Part shown: one piece after another, positions 1-8,180 of the stretch
Layout: each line of letters begins with the position of its first letter
Numbering within the stretch: the first letter of the stretch is position 1
Program-made: the position numbers and the translations under genes
NCBI GenBank assembly: GCA_013329925.1
Contig: DUJK01000121.1
Location: forward strand, 1 to 30,723
Length of the DNA: 30,723 nt
Direction: 5' to 3'
DNA from: Candidatus Poseidoniaceae archaeon
Lineage (GTDB): Archaea; Thermoplasmatota; Poseidoniia; Poseidoniales; Poseidoniaceae
Notes under the pieces: generated by a model
What the model was told of the DNA's origin: nothing
What the model saw: the letters and a program-made list of their open reading frames with translations, nothing else
The model's database searches: none

Positions 1-1653
1 ACCCTTGGAAAGTTGGTATAATGGGGGTTGTGCGATGTAGACATGCCCTTCAGTAATTGCTGGGCGCATAAATCTCCACAAAAAGGTCAGCATTAGGGTA
101 CGAATGTGCGCCCCGTCAATATCTGCATCGGTCATAATTATTATTTTGGAATAGCGTAATTTTTGCGGATCAAAAGAACCTTCATCCTCGGGATTATTAC
201 CAACTCCCGCACCTAATGCTCTGATCATTGTTTGAATTTCTTGGTTTTGGAAGACTTTCACGATATTCCTCTTTTGCCTTTCTACATTCAGTATTTTGCC
301 TCGCAATGGAAGAATTGCTTGTATCCGACGGTCCCTGCCAGTCTTGGCAGAGCCACCTGCAGAATCACCTTCTACCAAGTATACTTCGCATTCTGATGGA
401 TCCCTAGACTGGCAATCAGCAAGTTTACCTGGTAGACCTCCGCCTTCTAGAACGCCTTTCCTTCGAGTCAATTCTCTAGCTTTTTGAGCCGCTTTTCTAG
501 CCTTAGATGCCAATAACGCTTTTTCAATGACTATTTTTGCCACTGAGGGATTTTCTTCGAAAAATTCTCCGAGTTTCTCATAAACGATTGTTTGGACAAT
601 TCCAGTAACTTCACTACTTACCAATTTATCTTTGGTCTGCGAAGAAAAAGATGGGTCAGGGTGCTTCACACTCACAATTGCCGTAAGTCCTTCCCTGACG
701 TCGTCGCCAGAAAGACTCTCCCCTTTCAATAAATTCTTTTTCTTGGCGTATGAATTCAAACTGCTTGTTAAGGCTGTCCTAAGCCCAGACATATGGGTTC
801 CACCATCTTTGTTTCGAATGATATTAGTGTAGCATCTAATCGATTCGCTAAAAGCACTTGACCATTGCAAAGCGAGGTCTATTGTTACTGTCCCGATTTC
901 TAGCTCTTTATCACCAGAGATAACGATTACCTCTTGGTGCATAGCCTCTCTAGAGACGTTGATTTGGGAAACGAATTCACTAATTCCACCCTGATAAAGA
1001 TGTTTTACTGTATGGTGTTCTTCCTCTCTTTCGTCGGAAATTTGAATCTCAAGACCGGCATTTAAAAAAGCTGTTTCTTTCAATCTAGTGTCTATTTGGT
1101 CAAACTCGAATTCGACAATTTCTGTAAATATGGTCAAATCAGGCTTAAATGCAATAATCGTTCCTGTGTCATCACAATCTCCAACGATCTTTAGTGGAGC
1201 TACTGGGACTCCAGCATTGTACATTTGTTGATGTATCTTACCATCTCGGTGGATCGTAACTTCCATCCACTCAGAAACTGCATTCACTGCTGAAACACCA
1301 ACACCGTGAAGCCCTCCTGAAACTTTGTATGAGCTATTATCAAACTTACCTCCAGCGTGGAGTTTAGTCATTATTACTTCTGCAGCTGAAATTCCAAACT
1401 CCTCGTGTAGACCAACCGGTATGCCACGCCCGAAATCTCTAACCGACAGTACACCGTCTGGCTTTATTGCGACTTCGATCTTGTTATTATATCCAGCAAG
1501 GTGTTCGTCCACAGAGTTGTCCACTACTTCCCAAATACAGTGATGCAATGCCGTACCGTCGTGAGGGTCGCCAATATACATCCCCGGGCGTTTTCTAACG
1601 GCCTCAAGGCCTTCTAATACTTGTATGCTTGATGCACTATAATCGTCACTCAT
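1..1653 (-). CDS. gyrB: DNA gyrase subunit B (3' end cut by window)
   Basis: ATPase subunit of type IIA topoisomerase; with GyrA it introduces negative supercoils. Translating the minus strand from ATG at 1653 gives 551 uninterrupted residues running off the left edge. The GHKL ATPase motifs are visible: E42, D45, N46 and D49 in EVVDNSVDE, D73 in DFGRGIPV, and GGLHGVGV at 113-120. The Toprim motifs are EGDSAGGSAK starting at E428 and TDADIDGAHI with D509, D511 and D513. These positions are close to bacterial GyrB numbering, so only roughly the last 80-100 residues should be missing. AGGTGA at 1661-1666 lies 7 nt before the ATG and supports this start. GyrB is known to have entered several euryarchaeal lineages from bacteria. 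No gyrA is in the window; it may lie beyond the left edge. Confidence 0.97.
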   Translation of the reverse strand, partial: MSDDYSASSIQVLEGLEAVRKRPGMYIGDPHDGTALHHCIWEVVDNSVDEHLAGYNNKIEVAIKPDGVLSVRDFGRGIPVGLHEEFGISAAEVIMTKLHAGGKFDNSSYKVSGGLHGVGVSAVNAVSEWMEVTIHRDGKIHQQMYNAGVPVAPLKIVGDCDDTGTIIAFKPDLTIFTEIVEFEFDQIDTRLKETAFLNAGLEIQISDEREEEHHTVKHLYQGGISEFVSQINVSREAMHQEVIVISGDKELEIGTVTIDLALQWSSAFSESIRCYTNIIRNKDGGTHMSGLRTALTSSLNSYAKKKNLLKGESLSGDDVREGLTAIVSVKHPDPSFSSQTKDKLVSSEVTGIVQTIVYEKLGEFFEENPSVAKIVIEKALLASKARKAAQKARELTRRKGVLEGGGLPGKLADCQSRDPSECEVYLVEGDSAGGSAKTGRDRRIQAILPLRGKILNVERQKRNIVKVFQNQEIQTMIRALGAGVGNNPEDEGSFDPQKLRYSKIIIMTDADIDGAHIRTLMLTFLWRFMRPAITEGHVYIAQPPLYQLSKG

Positions 1654-1938
1654 TGTTGATTCACCTCATGGTAAAGAATTGGATAAATTCATTCCGTATT
1701 TTGTAGGGTAATATTTTTCGCTTTTTTTGCCCTAAAATGAGCCGCTGTCCAACGAATTCTACTTGTCCCCTCCCCTACCAATAGAAATTGGTGAAGGGGG
1801 TACTTTAAGGTACTGCAATTGGAGTGTTTTTAGTGCCGATTATTGGACAAAAATTCCTACCTCAGTATCACGAAATGGGGAGTTTTGTAAAGAATTACTA
1901 GCCGTGAGCATTAATAACGACTCCTAATTGGCCAAGTC
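1654..1938. promoter_or_regulatory. gyrB-aroD divergent intergenic region
   Basis: This 285-bp region, the longest non-coding stretch here, separates two divergent genes. Near gyrB there is the AGGTGA ribosome site and a TATA-like TTTATC (minus strand, about 1683-1688) roughly 32 bp from the ATG. Near aroD, TTAATAAC at 1911-1918 is centred about 25 bp before the ATG, fitting a leaderless promoter. In the middle, 1767-1800 can fold into a hairpin (ACCAAT, loop AGAA, ATTGGT, plus an outer C-rich/G-rich stem). A direct repeat GGTACT-ttaa-GGTACT follows at 1799-1814. No open frame or known RNA was recognised. Confidence 0.55.
1767..1800. repeat. inverted repeat / hairpin upstream of gyrB
   Basis: A perfect 6-bp stem (ACCAAT/ATTGGT) with an AGAA loop is extended across a two-base mismatch by a C-rich arm facing a G-rich arm. 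It lies about 80-110 bp upstream of the likely gyrB promoter, so it is probably not in the gyrB mRNA. It could be a protein-binding site or part of a small transcript. Its function is not known. Confidence 0.4.
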
Positions 1939-2736
1939 ATGGCTGAACCGAAAGTATGTGTGTCGCTTGAAGCAATCTCTGTTGAAGAAATGATTGATGA
2001 AGCAACTAGAGCAAATATAGCAGGTGCAGATTATGTTGAAGTCCGGTTTGACAAACTGTACTTGAATAAACCCGAACCGGTAATTTCAACAAATAATGAT
2101 GGTGAAGAAATTTCAAAAATCCCACCTATTGAAGAGTGGGGTGTCAAAGATTTCTCAGAAATCGATATTGATGCTGCTATTTCAAAACTAAAGGATGGCA
2201 TTCCAGTCCCTGTAGTATTCACAGTAAGGTCGGTTCGTGAAGGTGGTTTCTTCGCTGGAAACGAGCATGAAAGATTGGGTATTTTACAAAAAGCAATTGA
2301 CTCAGAAGTAACATTTGTTGATATTGAATTATCAATAGATGCTAAAGAGCGAAATAAATTAATGAAATCTGCTGAAAAATCAAACTCAAAGGTAATCGCA
2401 TCAATACATGAAACAAAATCAACCCCTGATGCTGAAGAGATTATCAATCTAATAAAAGACAATAAGTCAAACGGAGATGTTGTGAAATTCTGCTCAACTG
2501 TAAGCAATCATAGAGATGCATTACAACTTTTAGAAGCTGCAAGCGCTTTGGTTAATGAGGAATCAGATCACTGCTTAATGGGGCTAGGTAACGGTGGCGA
2601 TTGGGTTCGCCTTCACGCACCAGTGCTTGGACAAGTAATGGTTTACGCAACAATGCAGAATAGTTTCAGACTCTCTGACAAGGGCCTGATAAATGTCAGA
2701 GACCTTAGAGATGCATGGGCACTTATGGAATATTAA
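1939..2736 (+). CDS. aroD: 3-dehydroquinate dehydratase, type I
   Basis: Catalyses dehydration of 3-dehydroquinate to 3-dehydroshikimate in the shikimate pathway, through a Schiff base on a TIM barrel. Of 265 residues, the opening strand KVCVSLEA, substrate-binding E34/R36 in DYVEVRFD, R97 in FTVRS, the catalytic His (H157 in SIHETKSTP), the Schiff-base Lys (K183 in VVKFCS) and R224 in GDWVRLHAP all match the type I family. There is an extra acidic segment around residues 45-75, so the protein is slightly longer than the usual 220-250. TTAATAAC about 25 bp upstream suggests a leaderless mRNA. The stop codon directly abuts the stop codon of the convergent gene on the other strand. No other aro gene is in the window. 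Confidence 0.93.
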   Translation: MAEPKVCVSLEAISVEEMIDEATRANIAGADYVEVRFDKLYLNKPEPVISTNNDGEEISKIPPIEEWGVKDFSEIDIDAAISKLKDGIPVPVVFTVRSVREGGFFAGNEHERLGILQKAIDSEVTFVDIELSIDAKERNKLMKSAEKSNSKVIASIHETKSTPDAEEIINLIKDNKSNGDVVKFCSTVSNHRDALQLLEAASALVNEESDHCLMGLGNGGDWVRLHAPVLGQVMVYATMQNSFRLSDKGLINVRDLRDAWALMEY

Positions 2737-3834
2737 TCAAGTATCCCTACTAGGCTCTAATTCAGGATAAGATTTCTCTTCTATATCGGGTTCATTTGGA
2801 TTCATTGGTGGCAGTTCTGCTGGCCGTTCCAAAGAAGGCACTAAACCGTTATTTGGCATTGTTTCGGGCTGCTCCAAGCCTGATTTCATGTATCTTGCGT
2901 TCAATATAAACGGAAATATTGCCACGCCAATCATCATCAACAAAAATACTAATGCAACAGTGTAGTTTGGTAAAATGAATGATCTCTCTGTTGTTATGAT
3001 TGTCACGTCCGCAGCAGTTACAACGCCTGGTGCTGGTGAATCACTATCATGATTATTATCCCAAGTATCTATAACGATATAGAAATTTTGCCACTGTTCT
3101 GAACCAAATATAGGGGTGTATGATTCTGGACCATCAAGATTTAATGCGAAATTAATTTGATTAACCGACTCGTATTGATGTGCATCTCGATAAGTTCGCC
3201 ACCCAGTAAAATCCATACTCCTCCATTCAGGAGATATCTCACTTAATGATTCGGCTATATCCCAATAAAAACTATTTTGAGAATGATAAGAATAATATAA
3301 CTCAGTATAACGTTCATACTCAGATGTCGTCATCAAATAAACATCTGCTGAATAGTCGTTGTCTGTTTCATTAAGAGATTGTAATGAGATACAGACAGTA
3401 GTACGATGTTGAGCAGATAGATTAACCCTCAAAGCACCTATGCTATCATTACCTACTAGCATAGTAGTGTGATGATTGGAAGTAAGTGGTTGAAGTTGTG
3501 ACCCTGAATCCCAATTCTGATACATCCAACCCTCTTCCGGATTTAGTTCAGTAGGCTCCCTTGCCTCTGCCGGATATTGTTTAGATTCATGAGATCTACC
3601 CATCTTATCATCATCATCATCATAATCACCAAATCCCCAATACATGTCATAATAATTGTAATGCGGTACTAAAGCCGACCTTGCAACAGTTTGATTCCAC
3701 AAGGGTGGCTCTATATCTCCATTGCAAGCATCAGCAGCGGATGCGTTAGTTACCAAAGAGTAATTAGGAGCATTTGTAATAAGCATAGGCACCATGAAAA
3801 TTAGTATCATGAAGATAACCACTTTTCTAGTCAT
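2737..3834 (-). CDS. secreted, C-terminally membrane-anchored protein of unknown function
   Basis: Unrecognised 365-residue protein. It has a hydrophobic signal sequence (about residues 1-34, ending near ASAADA). A long extracellular part follows, rich in Tyr, Trp, Asn and acids, with an Asp run (YDDDDDK) near residue 75. One transmembrane helix (about 293-313) precedes a Pro/Glu-rich cytoplasmic tail of about 50 residues. The middle region has alternating hydrophobic strands that resemble a beta-sandwich, but no catalytic motif is visible. It lies 48 bp downstream of the large PKD/peptidase gene on the same strand and has the same membrane topology, so the two are probably co-transcribed and may act together at the cell surface. 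Function remains unknown. Confidence 0.8.
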   Translation of the reverse strand: MTRKVVIFMILIFMVPMLITNAPNYSLVTNASAADACNGDIEPPLWNQTVARSALVPHYNYYDMYWGFGDYDDDDDKMGRSHESKQYPAEAREPTELNPEEGWMYQNWDSGSQLQPLTSNHHTTMLVGNDSIGALRVNLSAQHRTTVCISLQSLNETDNDYSADVYLMTTSEYERYTELYYSYHSQNSFYWDIAESLSEISPEWRSMDFTGWRTYRDAHQYESVNQINFALNLDGPESYTPIFGSEQWQNFYIVIDTWDNNHDSDSPAPGVVTAADVTIITTERSFILPNYTVALVFLLMMIGVAIFPFILNARYMKSGLEQPETMPNNGLVPSLERPAELPPMNPNEPDIEEKSYPELEPSRDT

Positions 3835-3882
3835 ACCCTACCACCAATTCTGCCACTACTAACCAGTTCTATATTATAACTG

Positions 3883-6800
3883 TCAAATTCTTCTTCTTAG
3901 TGGCCTTACATAACCACTATCTTCATTCCTGCGCTCTTCTTTAGACAGTATCCCTGGAGCTGGGGGGGGTGTATGTTGGTCCATTCCAAGCAAGCCCCCC
4001 TGAACTTCGACATGTTCTACATCAGTGTATGTTTCAGCAGCTTGTTTAGCCTCATCTTCTAAATCTGAGGATTCTCTCAGTACCAGCCAACCTAAAATCA
4101 ATGCCACTGAAATAAGTGCAATGTAGGTTGCAAGGTCTGAGCCTGCATCTTTAACCCATGAGGTCCAATCTTCTAGTTCAAAGTCTGATAATGATGGTTC
4201 AGGATCAGGTTTAGGTGAAACTTGCAAGGTTTCTTCCATAGAAGTACATACCTCCAAACTGTCACAGGCTTCAATAATGATAGTATAAGTGCCTGATTCA
4301 TTCCACAAACCTTCAATTCGATAATTAACTGCATTTGGTTGAGGGATTATGTAATCGTCGTCTAAAATCCCATTTTTATTTGAGTCCTTGAAAATATCAA
4401 TATCCCACTTAACTACTAAATCAGGGTTCAGTGATTCGTCACGATCAAATAATGACCCATCTTCGACATTTAAATCACGATATAATTGAATATTGTTGAT
4501 ATTTTCAAAATCAGTTATATTGGCGCTCAAGTAGGCTTTTTCCTCGACGATAATATCGTCTGGAATCTCAATCTTTTTTATTTCTGGCGGCTCGTCAACA
4601 ACAATAGTGAATATTTGCTTACTTACGTCACCTGTGCCATATGAATCCCTAACTGTAAGCGTTACTGTGTAAGTACCAGGATTATCATAATGATGCCAAG
4701 GAGATGCTTCTTTTGACAAAGGTGTCGCATCACCAAAATCCCAGGTATATTCAACAATACCGTTCCATTGGTCATTATTCTCATCGTTTACAGGAGAGTA
4801 TTTCCCTTCATATCTTCGATCACCGTCTCTTGTACCCTCTGAATCAAAGTATAGCATCAAGTTAGGAGCGGTGTAAGTATTCTCTTGCTCATCAAATGTG
4901 TGAGTCCAAGTGTCTGGCAAAAATCCTTCTGGCCGGGGGGTGTTTTTGTCCATTTGCTGACCATCGACCCATCCATCCAAGATTTTCACTGAGATAATTG
5001 GCAATGGATTTTGAACTCTGACAATAATTTTCTTAACTACGCTATTTGCACCAAGCTCATCAGTGACAAATAACGATACTTCATGGGTTCCGGGTTCAGT
5101 AAAAGTGTAAGTGGTAATGGCATTTTCACTGAAATCCTCAGTTCCAAAGGTCCAATTATAAATTAATCCAGTAGAATCGCCGGTATTGGAATCAATATCA
5201 TAGGAGGAGATCCCATCAAAGGTATATGGGACATCAACAAAGCCATCCTCAGCCCTAAAGTCAATAGATGAAGTTTCGCCGTTCTCAGTAACCCTTACAA
5301 TGAAGTCTGCCACTGGAACTTGATTTAATACGTTAACAAATAGCTGTGCGGTAGATTGACTGCCATCATCATCGGTCACCGTCAGAGTTACGATTTTAAT
5401 TCCCGGAGAATTCCATGATGGATTAGGATAATTTTGATTTGAAATAGTCTGCAAAAAGTCATCGCTTTGATCGGTAATTCCACCATCTAGATTTACTCCT
5501 TCTGGAAATACCCATTCATACGATACAATAGTTCCATCATCATCAGCAAATACATCGGGCATTGGTACCGGAGTGTATGTGTAAGTGGTCAAATTGTCGG
5601 AGAAGATTTGATATGGCACCCTATTGTTTACAAATACGGTAATTGAGACAACGCCTGTGTTGAATCCATCGAACACAGACAATGTCAAATTGTACTCTTC
5701 TACTTCTTTGTCTATTGCATCCCATTTATGTTGAACTAGGTATTTGCCCGTATCAGAATCTAATGTCCCATCTCCCCACTCCCATTGGAAATCTAAGTTG
5801 TTCAAGGGGACATTGTCCACAGTTCGAGATGCAGAAAATTCAATTGTTTGTTCTGTCAAAATGCTAATGTTATCCGTAATAACTACGTTATTTACTGTGA
5901 TTACCGGAATTGGAACAGAATCATCTGTGACATTTATCTGAAGTACATCTGTTTCAGACCAACTATTTCCTTGATCCATTATCCGTAATGTTGCATTATA
6001 GAATCCAGTATTTTGATAAGAACGTGTTGGAGATTTTAAGTTGGAAGTAATTGTATCTCCGAAATCCCATGCGTAAGCAACAGGTTGGTCTAGGTATGGC
6101 AAGGTATTATTGTCTAACGACAAACCCCAAGCATCAAATCCGTCACCTACAAACTGAATATTTTCCCAGGTTTGAGAAATATTAGCAGAAACTGAAGCAT
6201 TTGCAGTCGGACGCATATTGGATAAATCCCAAGCTTGTGTTGAAACACTGTCCACAAGGGTACCAATCATATCATACATGTCGAACTTGACTGTATACTG
6301 CCCATCATTTGGTGCGGTAAACCAAATATTACTGTTTGAGTTAACTCCCCCTCCAGCAGAAATCCTAGAAGTCCTCTCATCAACAGTATTCCCGTTAGCA
6401 TCTAGTATGCTAATATCAACATCTAAATCTTCAAAAAATGCATTTGAGAAAACATCAAAGTTTACCTGAATCGTATCATCATTACTATCACCATCTCTAT
6501 CAGACAAAATTGAATTATTGATAGTTAAACTGGCAGGTGCTGTTATTCTCGCAGCCTCGATATCAACGGTCCCTTGGGGGTAGGATGAGCCGCAAGAAGT
6601 GTAATCGCAATCAGCCACAGTACTCGCATACCATGTTATTGCCCATACTTCGTCTGTTAGATTACCAAAACCAGGAACAAGTGCAGTAGCAACATTATTC
6701 TGGAAACTTAAGTCTGTTACAGAAAGCAGACCATCAACCATTGATTTGCTTACAATAACTCCGTCAAATTGACTTACATCTGCAGTCAATCTAATTGTCA

Positions 6801-8094
6801 GAGGTGCAGGTGAAGATGAACCAGGGGTAAATTTGAACGCTCTTAGGCCCCAACCTTCGACACTATTACCGGTAGATGACCATGGTGTACTCCAATCACT
6901 ATTGATTTCTGTTGGCTGAGCTCGGCAGAAGGAATTTGAACTACAAACTGGAGTTAAGTCTAAATTTGAAAAACCATAAATCCCTTGTTCTGAATCTAAA
7001 AATGCCGCGACTGAGAAATTAGCAAAAATTTCACCCATCGTCCTACCAATCGCACCGGATGAACCTGAAGGAGGTGATAAAGCCAAATTTTGAACGCTGA
7101 CACCGCCTGTAGCTGAGTCTTGAACTAATTGTCTAACTGCTGGACCACCACCTAGATGGTCTGCCAAATACATTGTAAAAATAAATCCAGCGCCATAATC
7201 TGCAAATCTTTGATTCCACCATCTTATCGACAATTCTGGGGCTTCAGTCCATTGATTTAGATGACTAACCAGTGTTGAGTCTGGTCCAAAACACAGATAG
7301 ATCGCTACGTCCGCGTTACCTTCATCAATCCATAGATTTTCATAAGGGTCTTGAGCGTTGTGGAGTAGATGTTGTAATTCGTGTGCGATGATAGATTTAC
7401 CCCAGTTTAGAGTTATATCAGCAAAGTCTATGAAAACAGATTCTCTAACGCTGGCAAATGATGGAGCAAAATAACCCCCTGTATTGAAAGCCCCATCGAT
7501 ATCGTATATTATGATTTGAACTTGGCAATTGTTATCTATATCTGGGGCTGCCAATCCACGCCCATCTCCGTAATCTTTGCCATAATAGGTAGTCATTGTA
7601 GGGTAAATTGTCGAATCCCATGACGACGCGAGGTTATTTAGTACAGTAGAAGATAGTGTCCTTCCTGATTGCACAATAAAAGCCACAGTACTGGTTGTCT
7701 TTGCTACATATGCGTCAATAGAACCGCCTGAAATTGGAACTGTAAGAGTATCTCCAGTCAAGTGAGGTGTACAAACTCTACCACTTGCTCTACCCTGGGT
7801 TACAGGCTCGTATTTCATATCATCAACACCAGGTCGACCTGAGTCAATCCAGGCTTGTTTCATGAAACCATATGCTGATACTACCGCAGTGTCTTCTTCA
7901 ATCAACAAATATTCCCTACCATCGGCAGGATCAAAATTAGCTAAATCGCCGATAATTACGCCTTGTGCATCATACTCATCATCTTGGCTATCTAACTGTT
8001 CATCAGCCGATGCCGAGGACAAAACTGGGGTCAAAAAAGAAATAACCATCAGGCCAATTAAAAACAGTGATTTTGTAGAGCGTTTTTCCGACAT
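3883..8094 (-). CDS. giant secreted zinc metallopeptidase with PKD repeats and C-terminal membrane anchor
   Basis: This 1403-residue protein begins with a signal peptide (about 1-30). A zinc peptidase domain (about 105-390) has HELQH at 238-242 and a likely third ligand E258 in WIDEGNAD, the HExxH plus Glu pattern of gluzincins; the spacing recalls M30 (hyicolysin). The family call is inference. After a beta-rich region come about five PKD-like domains (roughly 628-724, 727-823, 826-922, 927-1028, 1030-1167), recognisable by YAWDFGD, FQWEWGDG, YNWTFG and YTWDFGD. Asp-rich loops at 532-540 and 1237-1247 look calcium-binding. A transmembrane helix (about 1322-1339) and a 60-residue cytoplasmic tail containing TPPPAP and ending in Arg close the protein. 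It likely degrades extracellular protein while tethered to the cell. It is divergent from an M28-type peptidase gene across an 86-bp spacer. Confidence 0.9.
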   Translation of the reverse strand: MSEKRSTKSLFLIGLMVISFLTPVLSSASADEQLDSQDDEYDAQGVIIGDLANFDPADGREYLLIEEDTAVVSAYGFMKQAWIDSGRPGVDDMKYEPVTQGRASGRVCTPHLTGDTLTVPISGGSIDAYVAKTTSTVAFIVQSGRTLSSTVLNNLASSWDSTIYPTMTTYYGKDYGDGRGLAAPDIDNNCQVQIIIYDIDGAFNTGGYFAPSFASVRESVFIDFADITLNWGKSIIAHELQHLLHNAQDPYENLWIDEGNADVAIYLCFGPDSTLVSHLNQWTEAPELSIRWWNQRFADYGAGFIFTMYLADHLGGGPAVRQLVQDSATGGVSVQNLALSPPSGSSGAIGRTMGEIFANFSVAAFLDSEQGIYGFSNLDLTPVCSSNSFCRAQPTEINSDWSTPWSSTGNSVEGWGLRAFKFTPGSSSPAPLTIRLTADVSQFDGVIVSKSMVDGLLSVTDLSFQNNVATALVPGFGNLTDEVWAITWYASTVADCDYTSCGSSYPQGTVDIEAARITAPASLTINNSILSDRDGDSNDDTIQVNFDVFSNAFFEDLDVDISILDANGNTVDERTSRISAGGGVNSNSNIWFTAPNDGQYTVKFDMYDMIGTLVDSVSTQAWDLSNMRPTANASVSANISQTWENIQFVGDGFDAWGLSLDNNTLPYLDQPVAYAWDFGDTITSNLKSPTRSYQNTGFYNATLRIMDQGNSWSETDVLQINVTDDSVPIPVITVNNVVITDNISILTEQTIEFSASRTVDNVPLNNLDFQWEWGDGTLDSDTGKYLVQHKWDAIDKEVEEYNLTLSVFDGFNTGVVSITVFVNNRVPYQIFSDNLTTYTYTPVPMPDVFADDDGTIVSYEWVFPEGVNLDGGITDQSDDFLQTISNQNYPNPSWNSPGIKIVTLTVTDDDGSQSTAQLFVNVLNQVPVADFIVRVTENGETSSIDFRAEDGFVDVPYTFDGISSYDIDSNTGDSTGLIYNWTFGTEDFSENAITTYTFTEPGTHEVSLFVTDELGANSVVKKIIVRVQNPLPIISVKILDGWVDGQQMDKNTPRPEGFLPDTWTHTFDEQENTYTAPNLMLYFDSEGTRDGDRRYEGKYSPVNDENNDQWNGIVEYTWDFGDATPLSKEASPWHHYDNPGTYTVTLTVRDSYGTGDVSKQIFTIVVDEPPEIKKIEIPDDIIVEEKAYLSANITDFENINNIQLYRDLNVEDGSLFDRDESLNPDLVVKWDIDIFKDSNKNGILDDDYIIPQPNAVNYRIEGLWNESGTYTIIIEACDSLEVCTSMEETLQVSPKPDPEPSLSDFELEDWTSWVKDAGSDLATYIALISVALILGWLVLRESSDLEDEAKQAAETYTDVEHVEVQGGLLGMDQHTPPPAPGILSKEERRNEDSGYVRPLRRRI

Positions 8095-8110
8095 GAGAGG
8101 GACCCAACTA

Positions 8111-8126
8111 AATGCAACCTTGCATT
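8111..8126. promoter_or_regulatory. perfect palindrome between divergent peptidase genes, candidate operator
   Basis: AATGCAA-CC-TTGCATT is a 16-bp inverted repeat with 7-bp perfect arms and a 2-bp centre. It lies between the ATG of the minus-strand PKD peptidase (8094) and the TATA box of the plus-strand M28 gene (8151-8157). A TATA-like sequence for the minus gene (TTAATTTG, about 8127-8135) is adjacent, so a dimeric regulator bound here could control one or both genes. Confidence 0.5.
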
Positions 8127-8150
8127 CAAATTAAGCAGTGAAAAAGAACT

Positions 8151-8157
8151 ATTTAAG
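8151..8157 (+). promoter_or_regulatory. TATA box of the M28 peptidase gene
   Basis: ATTTAAG, preceded by the purine-rich GAAAAAGAAC that could serve as a BRE, is centred about 26 bp upstream of the ATG at 8181, the spacing expected for a leaderless archaeal transcript. AGGAG at 8170-8174 also precedes the ATG, so leadered translation is not excluded. Confidence 0.6.
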
Positions 8158-8180
8158 TGTCCGTCTGTTAGGAGTCAGTA

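Noticed and set aside
1325..1543. short plus-strand frames inside gyrB
   Set aside because: They lie opposite the uninterrupted GyrB reading frame, which carries all expected motifs.
2031..2507. 158-residue open frame antisense to aroD
   Set aside because: It mirrors a clear aroD coding sequence with all catalytic residues; low-complexity composition and no ribosome site or promoter of its own.
3605..3640. Asp run DDDDDK as an enterokinase-type processing site
   Set aside because: Acidic runs are common in these surface proteins; nothing indicates cleavage.
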